Of a stretch of 64,000 bases of DNA, positions 46,901-56,262 are shown piece after piece. The first letter of the stretch is position 1. Every line of letters begins with the position of its first letter. Below the pieces are notes generated by a model. It ran no database searches, was not told the DNA's origin, and was given only the letters and a program-made list of their open reading frames with translations. The position numbers and the translations under genes were made by a program. The DNA comes from Pseudeuparius sepicola (taxonomy: Eukaryota; Arthropoda; Insecta; Coleoptera; Anthribidae): positions 30,752,365 to 30,816,364 of the forward strand of contig OY987304.1 in assembly GCA_963920635.1 (NCBI GenBank), in the 5' to 3' direction.

Positions 46901-48594
46901 GATGTCACATATTAGGTACTTTATTTAGTATCTACCCTATTTAGTTATAACCGAATAATTGCCTGTCTATTTCGCTATGTAAACATTAATGAAGGAGAAA
47001 TAACAAGGAAAAAAATTAGCATATCAGAAGCTATACTAAAATCAAGTAATTCCAACGATATATAGGTATAGATACCTACATTACCAAAGGCAACTTGTTT
47101 TGTTTCATGATTTTAAAAAGATGTTATTGTTTTTTTTTTATTTATTGAAGATTTCCAGTTTTTTGACACGATTTAGGTTATTTTCTATATATAAGTATCT
47201 CAAAGTATATATACGACATAAAAATCTATCAAAAAAACTATTTATTATGCATTACAAAATAGGAAAGACTGAATTTAAGAAATGCCAATGTAAACAAATT
47301 ACCTCGTCTTCTTCCCCCCGACCCGCTAATGTTGAAGCAAAACAAAGCCGTATTATTTGAATTACCGTGAGTCATCTATCCTTATAGTATGTCGTTGAGT
47401 AACTCTTACGCCTGGCGTAAATAAAAGCACGTGATCGATGACGTTCCGCGAAATAAGACGATTGGTCAATAGGCCATAAAATATCAGCGCGTCTGGCAAC
47501 AGGGATGTACTCAATCGCAAAAGCGTATTTATGCGGTTTTATCTTGTTGTTTTCAGCTATATAGACAATGACACAAATAATTTTATCGATGTTTTGACTC
47601 ATTTTAATTAAGCCAATAAAATTTTTTCCGAAATATTTTGACGTAGACAATTGTAAAAGTAAATAAAGGTCGTGCCTCAATGCGGCTCTGGCGAAAATCC
47701 CAACGCACACGTTTTTGTTCACATCAGGCGTAAGAGTTATTAAATTTGATTTTAGTATAGGTATTGTATAAGTATTACCACAGCTTACCTTAACATAGTA
47801 CCTATTACTATTAGTGGAAGTAGGCACAAAGGGGGTTCGGGTAGAGTCCGAAAAACTTAGGAAAGGGATAATGGTTGCCCCAGTTTTGCGGCGGGCAGAA
47901 GTCTGTTTACAGGCGTCGCGTCGCCTAGAAAATACAACTGAAACTGACTGAATATGCAACAGAATGTAGTGAGAACTGTATCTTTAATTAATAAGGATTA
48001 TTTTTACAGATCTTAGTACCTAGTGCGGAGAGAGACATTTCAATTTCGTACAGATCGTTTCGGTGCAAAAAGCTATTCTATCCTAGAAACGTTGGAAGGT
48101 GACGCATCTCAATGCGTGGTCAATTTGGGCCAAGTTTTGTCAGAGCTAAACTCTGTTTAACGAATATTCATACCTACGTCACAACTCCCGTCCTTGTCTG
48201 ACTCGTGAATATACGATCGATATCCATGAATAAAACAGGGACGGGAGTTGTGACGTAGGTATGAACATTTGTTGAACAGAGTGTAGTTAAGCCTGTTAAG
48301 TTCCACCAAGCACTGACTCTCGACTCTCCCCATTGACCTCGTTATTACTTCCAACTTAAAGTACGCATGCCTACCTGCACGCCTCTCTGCAGTAGTCGTT
48401 CTGAGTTTTGCTGCAGCATTCCTCCCCCCTTTCCAGTCGTTCCAAACAATTGAAGAACGCAAGTTCGTCACTTCGCCGACAACCCCGCAGCAGGTCGGTG
48501 TTTGAGGACGCTGTGACGCAGGCACGTCGACAGGCCGCACCAAGGGGGAGGGGGCAACACTGACGCCCCGCCCAACCATCTCCACGGGACATAT
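28739..48594 (-). CDS. RECK: RECK orthologue, 13 exons, N-terminus missing
   Basis: RECK is a GPI-anchored, cysteine-rich surface glycoprotein; in vertebrates it restrains matrix metalloproteases and ADAM10 and acts with Gpr124 in Wnt7 signalling. Exons in transcript order: 48594-48375, 45906-45767, 45711-45578, 45476-45218, 45162-45004, 44950-44860, 44800-44455, 43567-43233, 33420-33272, 33218-32898, 29309-29149, 29091-29018, 28958-28739. All joins keep phase and give about 868 residues against 971 in human RECK. Visible in order: CC-containing cysteine-knot repeats, a segment like the family's RPTELFRSC, a QIKPC motif, EGF-like cysteines, three Kazal-type motifs, PPGACCP, and a C-terminal hydrophobic tail typical of a GPI signal. 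The first ~100 residues (signal peptide, first knot) were not found upstream and may lie past the window. Introns of 9.8 and 3.6 kb are packed with transposons; the small ones are 50-110 bp. Identity very confident; the donor at 29149 has an alternative 6 bp upstream. Confidence 0.93.
29018..29091 (-). CDS. RECK: RECK exon, 74 bp
   Basis: Bounded by TTCCAG and AGAG|GTAATC. It encodes VSQCTVKGFLTIELDIFIAV then ESTER, aligned with VPQCDVFGYFSIESEIVILI of human RECK. Confidence 0.85.
29149..29309 (-). CDS. RECK: RECK exon
   Basis: 161 bp. It encodes VTPPGACCPMCGGALRVLYS followed by a helical stretch ending LERQVQ; vertebrate RECK has IIPPGACCPLCAGMLRVLF. Too short an open stretch to notice without the family match. 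Confidence 0.9.
29441..30450 (+). mobile_element. IS630/Tc1-mariner element with short TIRs
   Basis: Ends AACCATAGGCGG and CCGCCTATGGCT (11 of 12 matching), flanked by TA. Lies in the 3.6-kb RECK intron. Confidence 0.75.
29638..30237 (+). pseudogene. IS630-type DDE transposase, N-terminus lost, one stop
   Basis: The frame encodes IIIDNPSYHF (second catalytic Asp) and later VQRLPPYHCGLDCEFNPIEL then IWAQ (third acidic). A TAA at 30061-30063 interrupts, but the same frame goes on sensibly to TAA at 30235-30237. The DNA-binding half and first Asp are missing. The Asp-Glu spacing of about 80-90 residues is longer than in mariner. Confidence 0.85.
30451..31646. other. RECK intron, nothing recognised
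   Basis: AT-rich, with a short TATAAG repeat near 30888-30905. Confidence 0.4.
31647..32856. mobile_element. Penelope-like element, two 3' copies in inverted array
   Basis: Arms 31647-32153 and 32350-32856 (about 507 bp each) are inverted copies. The 200-bp centre plus the right arm encodes a GIY-YIG domain (see next entry); the left arm is the same 3' end on the other strand. Inverted, truncated copies are typical of Penelope-like elements. Confidence 0.85.
32205..32561 (+). pseudogene. GIY-YIG endonuclease domain of a Penelope-like element
   Basis: Translation reads NLIYKIPCECGKFYVGETFR then RPFNVRLKEYKNYI, ending QREVSIDN and stop. IYKI and FYVG are the two halves of the GIY-YIG signature; the CEC cysteines are usual in Penelope proteins. 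No RT upstream here. Confidence 0.85.
32898..33218 (-). CDS. RECK: RECK exon: second and third Kazal motifs
   Basis: 321 bp from TTTCAG to TTAG|GTGAGA. One Kazal-like unit runs from CSTYPSEPVCDIEGR to AYRGAC. A second runs from CRSNGRVCGFNGRSYESEC to SVDYDGGC. It ends VECSRLPDKDCLG. Reading continues across the 3.6 kb intron into VTPPGACCPMC. Confidence 0.94.
33272..33420 (-). CDS. RECK: RECK exon
   Basis: 149 bp from ATTTTAG to TGCG|GTAACT. It encodes CAGLNDADIELFPCEKPC and RGQKCVPNPQVCLSLLHKPC, equal to family CNPNPCQKNQRCIPKPQVCL. Confidence 0.93.
33421..34950. other. RECK intron, nothing recognised
   Basis: AT-rich; ORFs of 70-100 codons have no family features. Confidence 0.4.
34960..35660. 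repeat. minisatellite, 5-6 units of about 115-130 bp
   Basis: Units share GGTCCGATTCTCGCCGTTTT, GAGAGGACGTTCATTATA, CCCGTTTCACGAAT and CTGGCAAAAATTACCCCT. The first unit (34960-35070) is the most diverged. Confidence 0.85.
36000..36330 (+). pseudogene. LINE reverse-transcriptase fragment
   Basis: Encodes KIQHGFLKKCKSEKTASNLV and LTILLDLAKAFDTVSHEML, the QxGF and LDLxKAFDTVxH (motif A) signatures of non-LTR reverse transcriptases; upstream bases read AKIFEHSKTE in another frame. Broken, no endonuclease. Confidence 0.85.
36523..36560. repeat. perfect 38-bp hairpin
   Basis: 17-bp arms ACAGACCTATATAGCTT and complement around AGCG. Confidence 0.8.
37346..37764 (+). mobile_element. tRNA-derived SINE with (ATT)n tail, copy 1
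   Basis: Starts GCCGCGGTGGCGTCGCTCGT (A-box-like), B box TTGGTTCGAGGC near 37414, ~280 bp body, tail of ATT repeats. A second copy at 41010 agrees along the whole length. Confidence 0.75.
38360..38520. mobile_element. fragment of TIR element family A
   Basis: Shares AAAAAGGGGCAATTTCTGAC-like sequence and the cccccgaa/tttcttg block with the interiors of copies 1 and 2. Sits inside another element. Confidence 0.5.
39595..40879. mobile_element. DNA element with GACCGGGAGATAGTGACAG ends, carrying gene fragment
   Basis: TIRs about 55 bp (39595-39650 and 40825-40879). Interior: a gene fragment on the plus strand, then a hairpin formed by ~80-bp arms (about 40520-40600 and 40660-40740). Confidence 0.75.
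39990..40440 (+). pseudogene. fragment of a multicopy arthropod ORF family
   Basis: Encodes SDSVTIIGEDIDLLVLLTAL, KMNIYFLKSGRG, ILEAGEKFLVKLYGGS and, after a frame break, LQGACSCNKTGLRCSSMC. The order 'GxDxDLLVLL - AGExFLxxLYGG - CxCxKxGLxCSxxC' is one I know from repeated uncharacterised arthropod proteins, probably transposon-borne. The acidic GEDIDLL motif hints at a PIN-like nuclease fold, unproven. Confidence 0.6.
41010..41430 (-). mobile_element. tRNA-derived SINE with (ATT)n tail, copy 2
   Basis: Minus-strand copy of the 37346 SINE, same head and AT-trinucleotide tail (41009-41035). The 81-104-codon ORFs (MSECYPSSIGKKVGPSRKW...) found in both are by-products. Confidence 0.75.
42000..43015 (+). 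pseudogene. mariner-family transposase, full length but broken
   Basis: From N- to C-terminus across shifting frames: FTQEQKACIILETVGK (HTH start), RRRAEFCHWVNNQDMIFCPN (first Asp region, changed), GRVYFQQDGVRVHAAGES (second Asp), SCNIPPCDLFLW (third Asp). Many frameshifts and stops. Sits in the 9.8-kb RECK intron. Confidence 0.85.
43105..43215 (-). mobile_element. tRNA-like SINE fragment
   Basis: Minus strand: CCCGGGTTCAAACCCC with B box GGTTCAAACCC (about 43144-43160), preceded by anticodon-arm-like bases. Only 20 bp from the RECK Kazal exon. Confidence 0.45.
43233..43567 (-). CDS. RECK: RECK exon: first Kazal motif
   Basis: 335 bp from TTTTAG to GCAAA|GTAAAG. It encodes LVRIPSSGKGCLKICRCEG, SWRVECNQCACYAGEVIC and the Kazal core LPCNCPPHYVPVCGRNGVTY. 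The split codon joins CLAK to CAGLND in the next exon, 9.8 kb away, as in vertebrate RECK (CIARCVGLQD). Confidence 0.94.
43568..44454. other. RECK intron, nothing recognised
   Basis: AT-rich; no repeats seen. Confidence 0.4.
44455..44800 (-). CDS. RECK: RECK exon: CRD end and EGF-like part
   Basis: 346 bp from TACCAG to ATG|GTGAGT. It encodes ICLSSCLEVLTQCVDW, TPESICQTLSSDD, DYARPSKIEYPG and the cysteine-dense stretch SSPCRGNTCKVGAGEIC...YDCSPGCNMGE, matching the EGF-like region of RECK. Confidence 0.92.
44860..44950 (-). CDS. RECK: RECK exon
   Basis: 91 bp from TTCTAG to CCAG|GTATAC. It encodes ITLPLHGPEKCDPELGKT then IACTMQIKPCSR; vertebrate RECK has KKCQPEMWKAIACSLQIKPC here. Confidence 0.92.
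45004..45162 (-). CDS. RECK: RECK exon: Frizzled-like start
   Basis: 159 bp from ATTACAG to TTAG|GTAAAA. It encodes VDEPCELGCDGLSFCINF and ARPTELFRSC, nearly the same as vertebrate RECK REPCQLGC...RPTELFRSC. Confidence 0.93.
45218..45476 (-). CDS. RECK: RECK exon with a GC donor site
   Basis: 259 bp. It encodes DYFWQCFLQADSS, a proline-rich linker, WHCCARARTTQCANLC and ALRSCLDE. The only donor that keeps the reading frame into the next exon is AAG|GCAAGA, a GC-AG intron with otherwise consensus bases. Confidence 0.88.
45578..45711 (-). CDS. RECK: RECK exon
   Basis: 134 bp, acceptor TTTAAG, donor CAG|GTTAGT. It encodes MHCCYKSNNMRCRETCKK through GGCGPPLPQ, equal to the family's CCDRAEDHACQNACKR...TQPLPQ segment. 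Confidence 0.9.
45767..45906 (-). CDS. RECK: RECK exon
   Basis: 140 bp between TTTTAG and AAAC|GTAAGT. It encodes the end of knot 2 and the start of knot 3 (DIFKSHLSPT, then DECDEVSPKVLECV). The phase joins 48375 (REAC-R-DIFKS) and 45711 (HKH-MHCC). Confidence 0.88.
45907..47399. other. RECK intron, nothing recognised
   Basis: AT-rich. No exon, transposon protein or clear repeat found. Confidence 0.4.
47400..47739. mobile_element. MITE, about 340 bp
   Basis: 15-bp inverted ends TAACTCTTACGCCTG / CAGGCGTAAGAGTTA. A long open minus-strand frame over it (47372-47959) shows no family features. Confidence 0.55.
48146..48288. repeat. short foldback element
   Basis: Arms of about 50 bp holding CATACCTACGTCACAACTCC around a ~40-bp centre, in the RECK intron 87 bp from an exon. 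Confidence 0.7.
48375..48594 (-). CDS. RECK: RECK exon: second cysteine-knot repeat
   Basis: Acceptor CTTCAG and donor AG|GTAGGC bound 220 bp. The translation has DGWAGRQCC, RRACVTASS and ECCSKTQNDYCREAC, matching the second knot of vertebrate RECK (DGWVGLGCC, CRQAC, CCS). It begins with two bases of a split codon, so at least one more exon lies upstream. Confidence 0.9.
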
Positions 48595-49640
48595 CTGAAG
48601 ATTTGATATGAGGTTCTATTTCTATAGTATATTATGATAGGTATTGTAGAATTATGGGAACAAACTTAACCAAAAAAATTACCACCAGTCGATTTACGTA
48701 ATATTTTATGCCCATATTAGGTTACTTCGTTGAAAATTTGAAAAAAATTCAGATGCGGCGCAATTTTTAACCACATAATGTTTGTGAGCCCTCCTCGTCA
48801 AAGTCTAACTAGGATCCACATACCTATATAGTACATATACGGCGCAAAAGAGACGACCGACCGGGGTAACTTTTCAATCAAGGACGGCGGCCATTTGTAC
48901 CCTTATTTAAGGCGGGAATTTTAAAACGCTTAAAATTAAATCGTTATAGGTATATTTTTTTAAACCCTTAACGACAAACAATGGTCGTAGATAGAAACCG
49001 AGCCTAAGCATTTCATTGCTCCAATAAATATGAAAGTATTATGCTTGGTTTATATTTTACTTTTTTGAATAACACAAAATGACGCGGTCTTATATTTTAT
49101 TCACAGAAGAAAGCAAAACGTAAAAAAAGGCAGCTGTATAAACTATACAACTTCAAGGTAGAATTATTTTTATTAAAAAAACGCAATAGGTACTCTGTAA
49201 AATCTAATGCAGCAAAAATACCTAAGTACCTAGATATTACTTTGTACAGAAGTAATAACTTAAACAGAAGTAATAACTTAAATTTAATAGAACTTTCAGG
49301 AGGCACCAGTCTTTTGAGATTTTTACAATGCTTCACAAAGCAAGCCATTGTTCTCGTCTAGTCGTAATAATCACAGCAAAACACTTTCTTGTATGTAAGC
49401 ACTACACTGTCACTAAAAAACGGTTAGTAACAGGCTATTTTCGAAATACCTAGATAACAAAAACTTGTGGGAAAACCGAAAACGAGCAGGGAAAACGAAT
49501 AAACACAAAACAGCTGTTCCGATAAATGTCAATATAAGGGTACAAATGGCGGCATCATGCATCCTTTACTATGACCCGCGCACTAGCGTGCGCAGACGGT
49601 TAAAAATCGGTATATGTATTATATAGGTATGTGCTAGGAT
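48595..49640. other. expected place of RECK 5' end, not found
   Basis: I looked on the minus strand for a CC...MCRxxC knot exon and saw none. A short frame MACFVKHCKNLKRLVPPES (49348 downward) is Cys-containing but not RECK-like. Confidence 0.4.
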
Positions 49641-49769
49641 CCCGCGGCCAGTGCGGCCGTGTCAATCAATGCAAAGGATCTTATTTTTAATAATGATTAC
49701 GATCCTAATTTTCCTGATCCACCATTACTTTTTGCCCCCTCCGAATTTAAAAGCCTGCACACGTCTATG

Positions 49770-50770
49770 GCCTTGTCTAGTGTTTCACAAGACAAGATTT
49801 CTTGTCTTGGTAGGCCTATTCTTGTCTTGTCTTGCAAAGCAAGACAAGAAATTAAATTTATTCGTGTTTTGCCCGACTCTTGCTGGAAAAATCTTGTCTT
49901 GCAAGCAAAACTTCTTGCAACTTCTTGTTCTTGCATTTTTTGTTTAGTGACGTCATCGCAGCAAGAGTACCTATTGCTACCAAAACTCTTGTTAGCAAAA
50001 CTCTTACATTATTTTTTAATTATTGACCTAAGTAGTTATTTTTTTGTTATTATTTGTATTTCTTTTTTGTATTTTAATAACAATTTTGTTTTAATGTTTT
50101 TATGATTTTCAATTCGAAAAAGACTGTCCTTTCTATTAAATTTATTTTGATATCTGTATGGCTTTCGGTATGTGTATGGACCAAAACCGCGAAATCCACT
50201 CTCCCAAAATGACACACATAGCGTTAGGAAGTCAAATAGACCCGAGAAACAGCTAGTCTAGGTAGTTCTTTAAGTAAAGCAAACTTATAAAAAAAAACTA
50301 ATACACTCTAGTAGCTTAATTAAACAGTACATACCTATTAATTTGTTGAATTTATAAGAATTAAAATTAGAATTAGATTTTGTTTGTCGGGTGTCGGAAA
50401 GTACGCTTTTCCTGTAGTGAAAGCGGCGTAATACGTTAATACCTGCTGTAATATACGGAAACATGGATTTGTTTCACTTAGGTACTAGGAATATTGTAAA
50501 TGAATTATATTACTTGATAATATACTAGTATATAGATACAGTAATTACTGTTAAATATCCGTTTATATTTATGATCATTGTTTAAAAATCACCTACGTTA
50601 ATTATTTCACGTAATAAAGTTTTACAGAAATTTTAATTGCAGATACCTAGTGATTTTTGCAACATTTCTTGCAAAATTGCAAGTCTTTCAGAATGATTTC
50701 TTGTCTTGTCTTGCAAGACAAGACAAGAAATTTAAGAGAGTCTTGTCTTGTTCTTGCAGCGTAGAAGAAC
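49770..50770. repeat. CTTGTCTTG-rich blocks
   Basis: Two blocks (49770-49960 and 50640-50770) full of TCTTGTCTTGCAAGACAAGA-type palindromes, in inverted arrangement; maybe the terminal regions of one ~1-kb DNA element. Confidence 0.45.
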
Positions 50771-50944
50771 CTCAGCTGCTTTCCCAGTAACATTTCTTCA
50801 ATGCTTTTCTCTATTAATATACTTGCATTGTTCTCAAATTAGGGTACTTTTATTACATCTTCATACTTCTGATGAAGTTGCCGGTTTGAATTGAATAAAC
50901 TCGCCGTCGCCGTCGCCCCACTTACTCACGCCCATTTGTAACTA

Positions 50945-51015
50945 TAACCACAGAAAATATACTACATATTTTCTGTGCTATAACCACAGAAAATGTAGTA
51001 TATTTTCTGTGCTAT
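50945..51015. repeat. duplicated palindromic repeat
   Basis: TAACCACAGAAAAT...ATTTTCTGTGC twice in a row (~36 bp each). The same ACAGAAAAT/ATTTTCTGT pairing appears at 4262-4292. Confidence 0.65.
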
Positions 51016-52243
51016 AACCCAAAAAAAAATCCAACTTGAGCAGCGTTTTCCTACATATGGAGGAAGATTTTTGCCAGTAAAGCGGGTACTACATGGAAAA
51101 TAAAGTAAAGAACAAATAATACAATAAATTAATAGTGATACACATCTATTCGTAACTGCTCAAAATCGGCGAATAATGACTCTAATAACTTTTCTCGGGT
51201 CGACTGTTTTCTATAGTTATACAGGTACTCTTCTAGTTGCTACAATGATAACTTATCAGCATATTTTACCTTAACAGCCACAAATTGCACATTATTAACA
51301 CATAGCATACAATGCAGGGGCCGCATTCCATCAGATGCATTTTCTATAATTCATGTAGGAAACTTCCGGTTACGATAGGTACACATTTAGGAAGAACATA
51401 CTCAGTGCTTTGATGTAGTAAAGCTCTTTCATTAAGGATCATACATTTCTTTCCAAGGCAAAAAAATGTAATAAAATTTAAATATCCCGCCTTATCTTGG
51501 ATCAATGAGAGTAACGTACCTACAAAGTTGTGTTATAATTATTATTTTCCATTATATTAAAGTCATTTTTGTTTGTCGCTCATTCAAAATTCAAAAGGTG
51601 AAAATCAGATAAAATTGCAAAACGTTAACAACAACGCTAAAATCTAGTCAATCAGCAAACTACAGTTTTAGGGGCATGACGCCAGGCCTCACGTTCCTAG
51701 AAAATTTGATATTAATATCTAATTTTAGCGCATTATCGGTGGCAAAAAAACGGAGAAAAGTATATTTGAGCTTTATTTTCAACATAGTCCATGATGCATG
51801 TATAAAAAGTGTGCAAAAGGCCCATTGTAGTTAAATTGGTTTCGAGTGTGCAAGACTCTAATGAATAACCTAATAACTGTCTCGTTATAGCCATTAGTTT
51901 CTCCAACTAATAAACATAATGCATAATTATTGTAAAATGGTAGGTACGTGGGCTTGTGACAATTTGTTGAGACGGGCCTATCCCACCAGTGACAAGCAGG
52001 TTACATAAAACAACAGTGCCTCATTTGCAACTCTTATTTAGTAGACGAGATAAAATATACCTAGATAACGAAACAAGAACCAATTGATGAATTCGAACAT
52101 GAAATTAACCTGCTCACCCACACATATTATACAAAATATAGGTACATTATACAGGGTGTAAATAGAGTAAGGAAGAAATTCATTTTCTCGAAAAGGAAAA
52201 GTTTTCTGATAAATCCTCGCAAACGTGAATTTGTGACTTCCTC
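51016..52243. other. nothing recognised
   Basis: AT-rich, with TATACAGGGTG at about 52150 as a possible lone element end. Confidence 0.4.
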
Positions 52244-52251
52244 ACTGTTCC

Positions 52252-53142
52252 ACGAGGCCAACGATAAAGACAGGCCACGGCGCTAACGCATAATCGCGTA
52301 GTCACGTAACCAACTTAGTTCTATATAATGAAAAGCATTTTTGGAGATAAGTAGAAAAAACAAATTTCGTAACAATTTGGCAAGTTTTCTTTCATCTATT
52401 ACATTATTGGTTTTGTGCGTCCAGGCATGGTCTAACTGTTTTTTCAAAATTTTCAACCTGCCTCAGCTGTTTGGGACATCACCTTCCTTTAGCTTGCTTA
52501 GGTGATATTCTCTATAGGTATTTTCCTCCCACAACACATTTGTCCACTTTAATTATTGTTTCACTTTCTAGAAAATGTGTTAGCCACACATACTTAAGGG
52601 TTTTTTAGAAATTAAATCTCAGTTGGGATTTGACGAATCCATTTTTGGCGGAAATTTTCATCCCGAGGCAAAACAAATGTTTGTTATGGCGACGCTTTCT
52701 TCCTGGCTTTTGTAATATGTATAAAAATAATATGAACAGACCCAATATTTGGTATTTAGGTTATTTTTTACGAAATAAAAATGAAAACTAACCTCAGGCA
52801 TACTGTAAATATTGACGAGGGGGGAGAATTCCCCTTACAGCGCTCACGCGTCGCGTCGCGTCGGTGCGAGCGGCACCAATACTCTTGGACGGCACGACTC
52901 CCACCCAGACACCCAGAGGCCATAATAACACCTGGGCGGTTCCCCTCCGCCAGGACACACGCGCACTAGACACAAACTTGTTTCTAAAATATAAACTAAG
53001 ACGTTTAAAAACACTTTAAACATTGAAAACTTCTCAAAACCCAAGCTGCCGCTTTCAGTTATGTGACAAATTACATGTAACGTCTGACTAAGATGGTCAC
53101 GTGATTTTTGTGCGCCAGGGCCTATCTTTATAGTAGGCCTTG
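52252..53142. mobile_element. hAT-like DNA element, family B, short copy
   Basis: Inverted relative to the copy at 8615. Flanked by the perfect 8-bp direct repeat ACTGTTCC (52244-52251 and 53143-53150). 891 bp; lacks the middle block of the long copy. Confidence 0.85.
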
Positions 53143-53150
53143 ACTGTTCC

Positions 53151-54329
53151 AGATATGACGTCATCGGCAATTTTTTCAAATGCCCACCTATATTTTTAAG
53201 TGTGCCATTTGATATCGGTAGAACATAGGTATTTGTCTACATGCAGCACGTTAAAATTTGTATCAAAATTTTTTGAGAAAACAACTGTAAATCCAAAAAC
53301 CATGGAAATTTGCTATTTTCGTTGGGGATATTAAAAAAAAATGTTGAGAATTGAAAGGTAGGTCTACACAATTTTAGGGTAATCGTCCTATACTTTGTTT
53401 TCCTCATTTTTGTTCATTTCTGAAATATTAGGCCGGTTGATTTCAATTTTGGAACACTACGTAATTTTCAATTGTTAAGCATGGATCTCTGAAAAGTTTA
53501 TCGAAAATTCAGCTTCACTGCACCAACTCTCCTAATTCAGGAACCTTAGACTGTATAAACATGCAATTTTTAGGAAATCTGATTAATTTTCAGCAATATT
53601 GTTTGCAGTTCGCCACAGATAAATTTGGTCTTCTGTTTTATCTGTGACTGTTCCATTAAATTTAATAATTCCTATTTTATTGCTTCATTTATTTTTGATA
53701 ATTTCAGAAATAATAGAAATAGCAGATTACTTAATATGCGACAATAATAATTGAAGGAACGCTCATCTCATCGGGCAATGTAGGAAGTAGGACGTTCATA
53801 ATTAAGTGAGAGTTTGCTTTCGTCATATTTACTATTCGTTCATAGGGACATTTTGCAATGTTCATTAAATATTTACAGCTGGAATGTTCCTCCCTATTAA
53901 CGAATCGATATATAAGAAATTAACCACTTTTTAATTTTTAGCGGGCATGTCCCCTGAAAATAGTTGATTGGGGAAGCAAAAATGGGAAGCTGTAGTTCAA
54001 CTACCTGCCAGGTGTAGTTAAGATTCACCCGGCCAGGGTGAACAACCATCCTCCTACGATTCGCTAATTTAATTAAAAGCAGATCGGATGTAGCTGGTCA
54101 AGCGGGACATTATCTACCTTACAGATGTGATGTATGCATTGCCCCTACACTTGCTTTATCCGCTCTTTCTTTACGAAAACCAAAACGAAGAAGAGAGTAA
54201 CGTACACCAGAGCTAATGAGATAAGGGACACACCGTTTTCAGCAATTAACTGAGCTGGAGATGAAGATATCCAGCCAGGGCTCTTTTCTATTCGAAAATA
54301 TCGAGAGGGAATAAGACTACGTGTGCCTA
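53151..54329. other. nothing recognised
   Basis: No ORF or repeat worth naming. Confidence 0.4.
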
Positions 54330-54364
54330 CGAAAGCGTAGAAGGGCCACAGCCGAGAAATTTTT

Positions 54365-54580
54365 ATAATTTCGTACTTTTCTACGAAATTATGTATAATT
54401 TCGTACTTTTATACGAAATTATGGATAATTTAGTACTTTTCTACGAAATTAAGTATATCTAATTTCGTACTTCTTTACGAAATTATGAATAATTTCGTAC
54501 TTTTCTACGAAATTATGTATAATTTCGTCCTTTTTTACGAATTTATGGATAATTTTGTACTTTTCTGCGAAATTATACAG
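54365..54580. repeat. left hairpin-repeat array
   Basis: Units AATTTCGTACTTTTCTACGA then AATTATGTAT, 30-36 bp, with point changes. Confidence 0.9.
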
Positions 54581-55997
54581 TATGTTCCCGGACGAATAGG
54601 TGTAAATGACAAAAAAATACAGTAACTTCCGTTTGGTCCCTACACGAGATGCTATGAGAAGGCGTTAGTTTAAAAAGATCAACACGAGTAAACAACCTAT
54701 GTTTTGGCAGATATGAAAACCTGATTTACAGTGTGTTCCATCTTAAGAGTGAACACCCTCATAAAATTTTTGTTTTGAGATATTCAATTGTTTCTTTTTT
54801 TGAGAAGTTCCTCTCTTCGAGCATTTTACATCCCAAAACTGTTTCAAACAGGGCCTACTACGATCATGTTTAAGTATACGTAAACATGCAAACATATTAG
54901 AGATTTTTTATTGACTGTCTGACACCGCCATCTGATTTAGTATCCATGAAAATGGTTGCGAAGGTACCAATTTTCATCAAAAGATATTCAGATATATACA
55001 AGAGGGTCAATTTTACAAATATCTACAACGTTTTGAAAATGTTTGATAATAAAGTCGAGAAAATATGAAACAAATGACATGCATGACATTGCAGATGATG
55101 TGTGAATTTTTATGGAACTTTGAAATTATTGAAAAAAATATTAATAAACACAAAAGTAATTTATATTTTACAAAATGCCAACCAACAAATAAAAAAAGAA
55201 TTTAAATTATCGGATCTTTGAATAAGCAACCTCAGGAAAGTGCATATTTGGGTTTAACTTTTTTCGAGATAATTCGACATACAATGTGTTCTATCTTAAA
55301 AGCGTGATCACCCTCTTAAAATTGTTGCTCCTGAGATAATAGAGTGCCTCTTTTTTCGAGATAATTCGAGATAGAAGAACCCCAGGAAGGAGTCAAAGCT
55401 CTATGGGCATTATAAAATAAGTGAGACGAAAATCGCCGTGTGCAGGAAACAACATTTGACACAATATTTTGATATATTATATGTTGATAGATGCCAGTAC
55501 CTATGTGGTGCTTGGATATTTTTCGAGTTATTATGCTTAGCTGTGCGGCGTGTGGCTCTTCCCTGACTGCCCAAACTAAATGTATAATTTAAATTATTTT
55601 TGAGTCATGGAGGTACCAAAGTGGCATAAGCGTTTGTGTAGGTACCTACCTCTTCATAACTGAAAATTCCATATTTGAACAGCTATATTATCAAGGATTC
55701 CTAAACTTAAAGACATAAAGGTGCCTTATAATTTTTTGCCTGTATTGTATAGGTACTAATTTCACTAAAAATAATGATTTCCGCCTTGATTAATTTGTTG
55801 AAACAACTGAAAGGTGCACGCAACTGTGAAACCGAGAACAGCATCCCGCCATGTGCACGCACCATCCCCAAATTTACTAATTCTGATAGCATATCAGTCT
55901 GAGGTCAAGCGGGAGTTATTTCCATTAAATCACGAGCCAACTCTCTTTTTTGTCATTTACGCTTATCCTGAATCTTATCCGGGGATATATTGTATAA

Positions 55998-56262
55998 TTC
56001 CGGAGAAAAGTACGAAATTATCCATAATTTCGTAAAAAGAACGAAATTATACATATTTTCCTAGAAAAGTACGAATTTATACATAATTTCGAAGAAAAGG
56101 ACGAAATTATCCATAATTTCGTAGAAAAGGACGAAATTATACATAATTTCGTAGAAAAGTACGGAATTATAATAATTTAGTAGAAAAGTACGAAATTATA
56201 CATAATTCCGTGGAAAAGTACGAAATTATACATAATTTCCTAGAAAAGTACGAAATTATAAA
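55998..56262. repeat. right hairpin-repeat array
   Basis: Reverse complement of the left array: TAATTTCGTAGAAAAGTACG then AAATTATACA. Confidence 0.9.

Noticed and set aside
47372..47959. 195-codon minus-strand ORF
   Set aside because: Runs across a MITE and its flank, no recognisable motifs, uses arginine-rich simple composition.
48157..48585. 142-codon minus-strand ORF overlapping the RECK knot exon
   Set aside because: Different frame from the conserved RECK reading; runs through a foldback repeat.
49097..49348. Frame MACFVKHCKNLKRLVPPES as the missing RECK first exon
   Set aside because: The cysteine pattern does not match CC...CRxxC and there is no signal peptide or matching splice phase.
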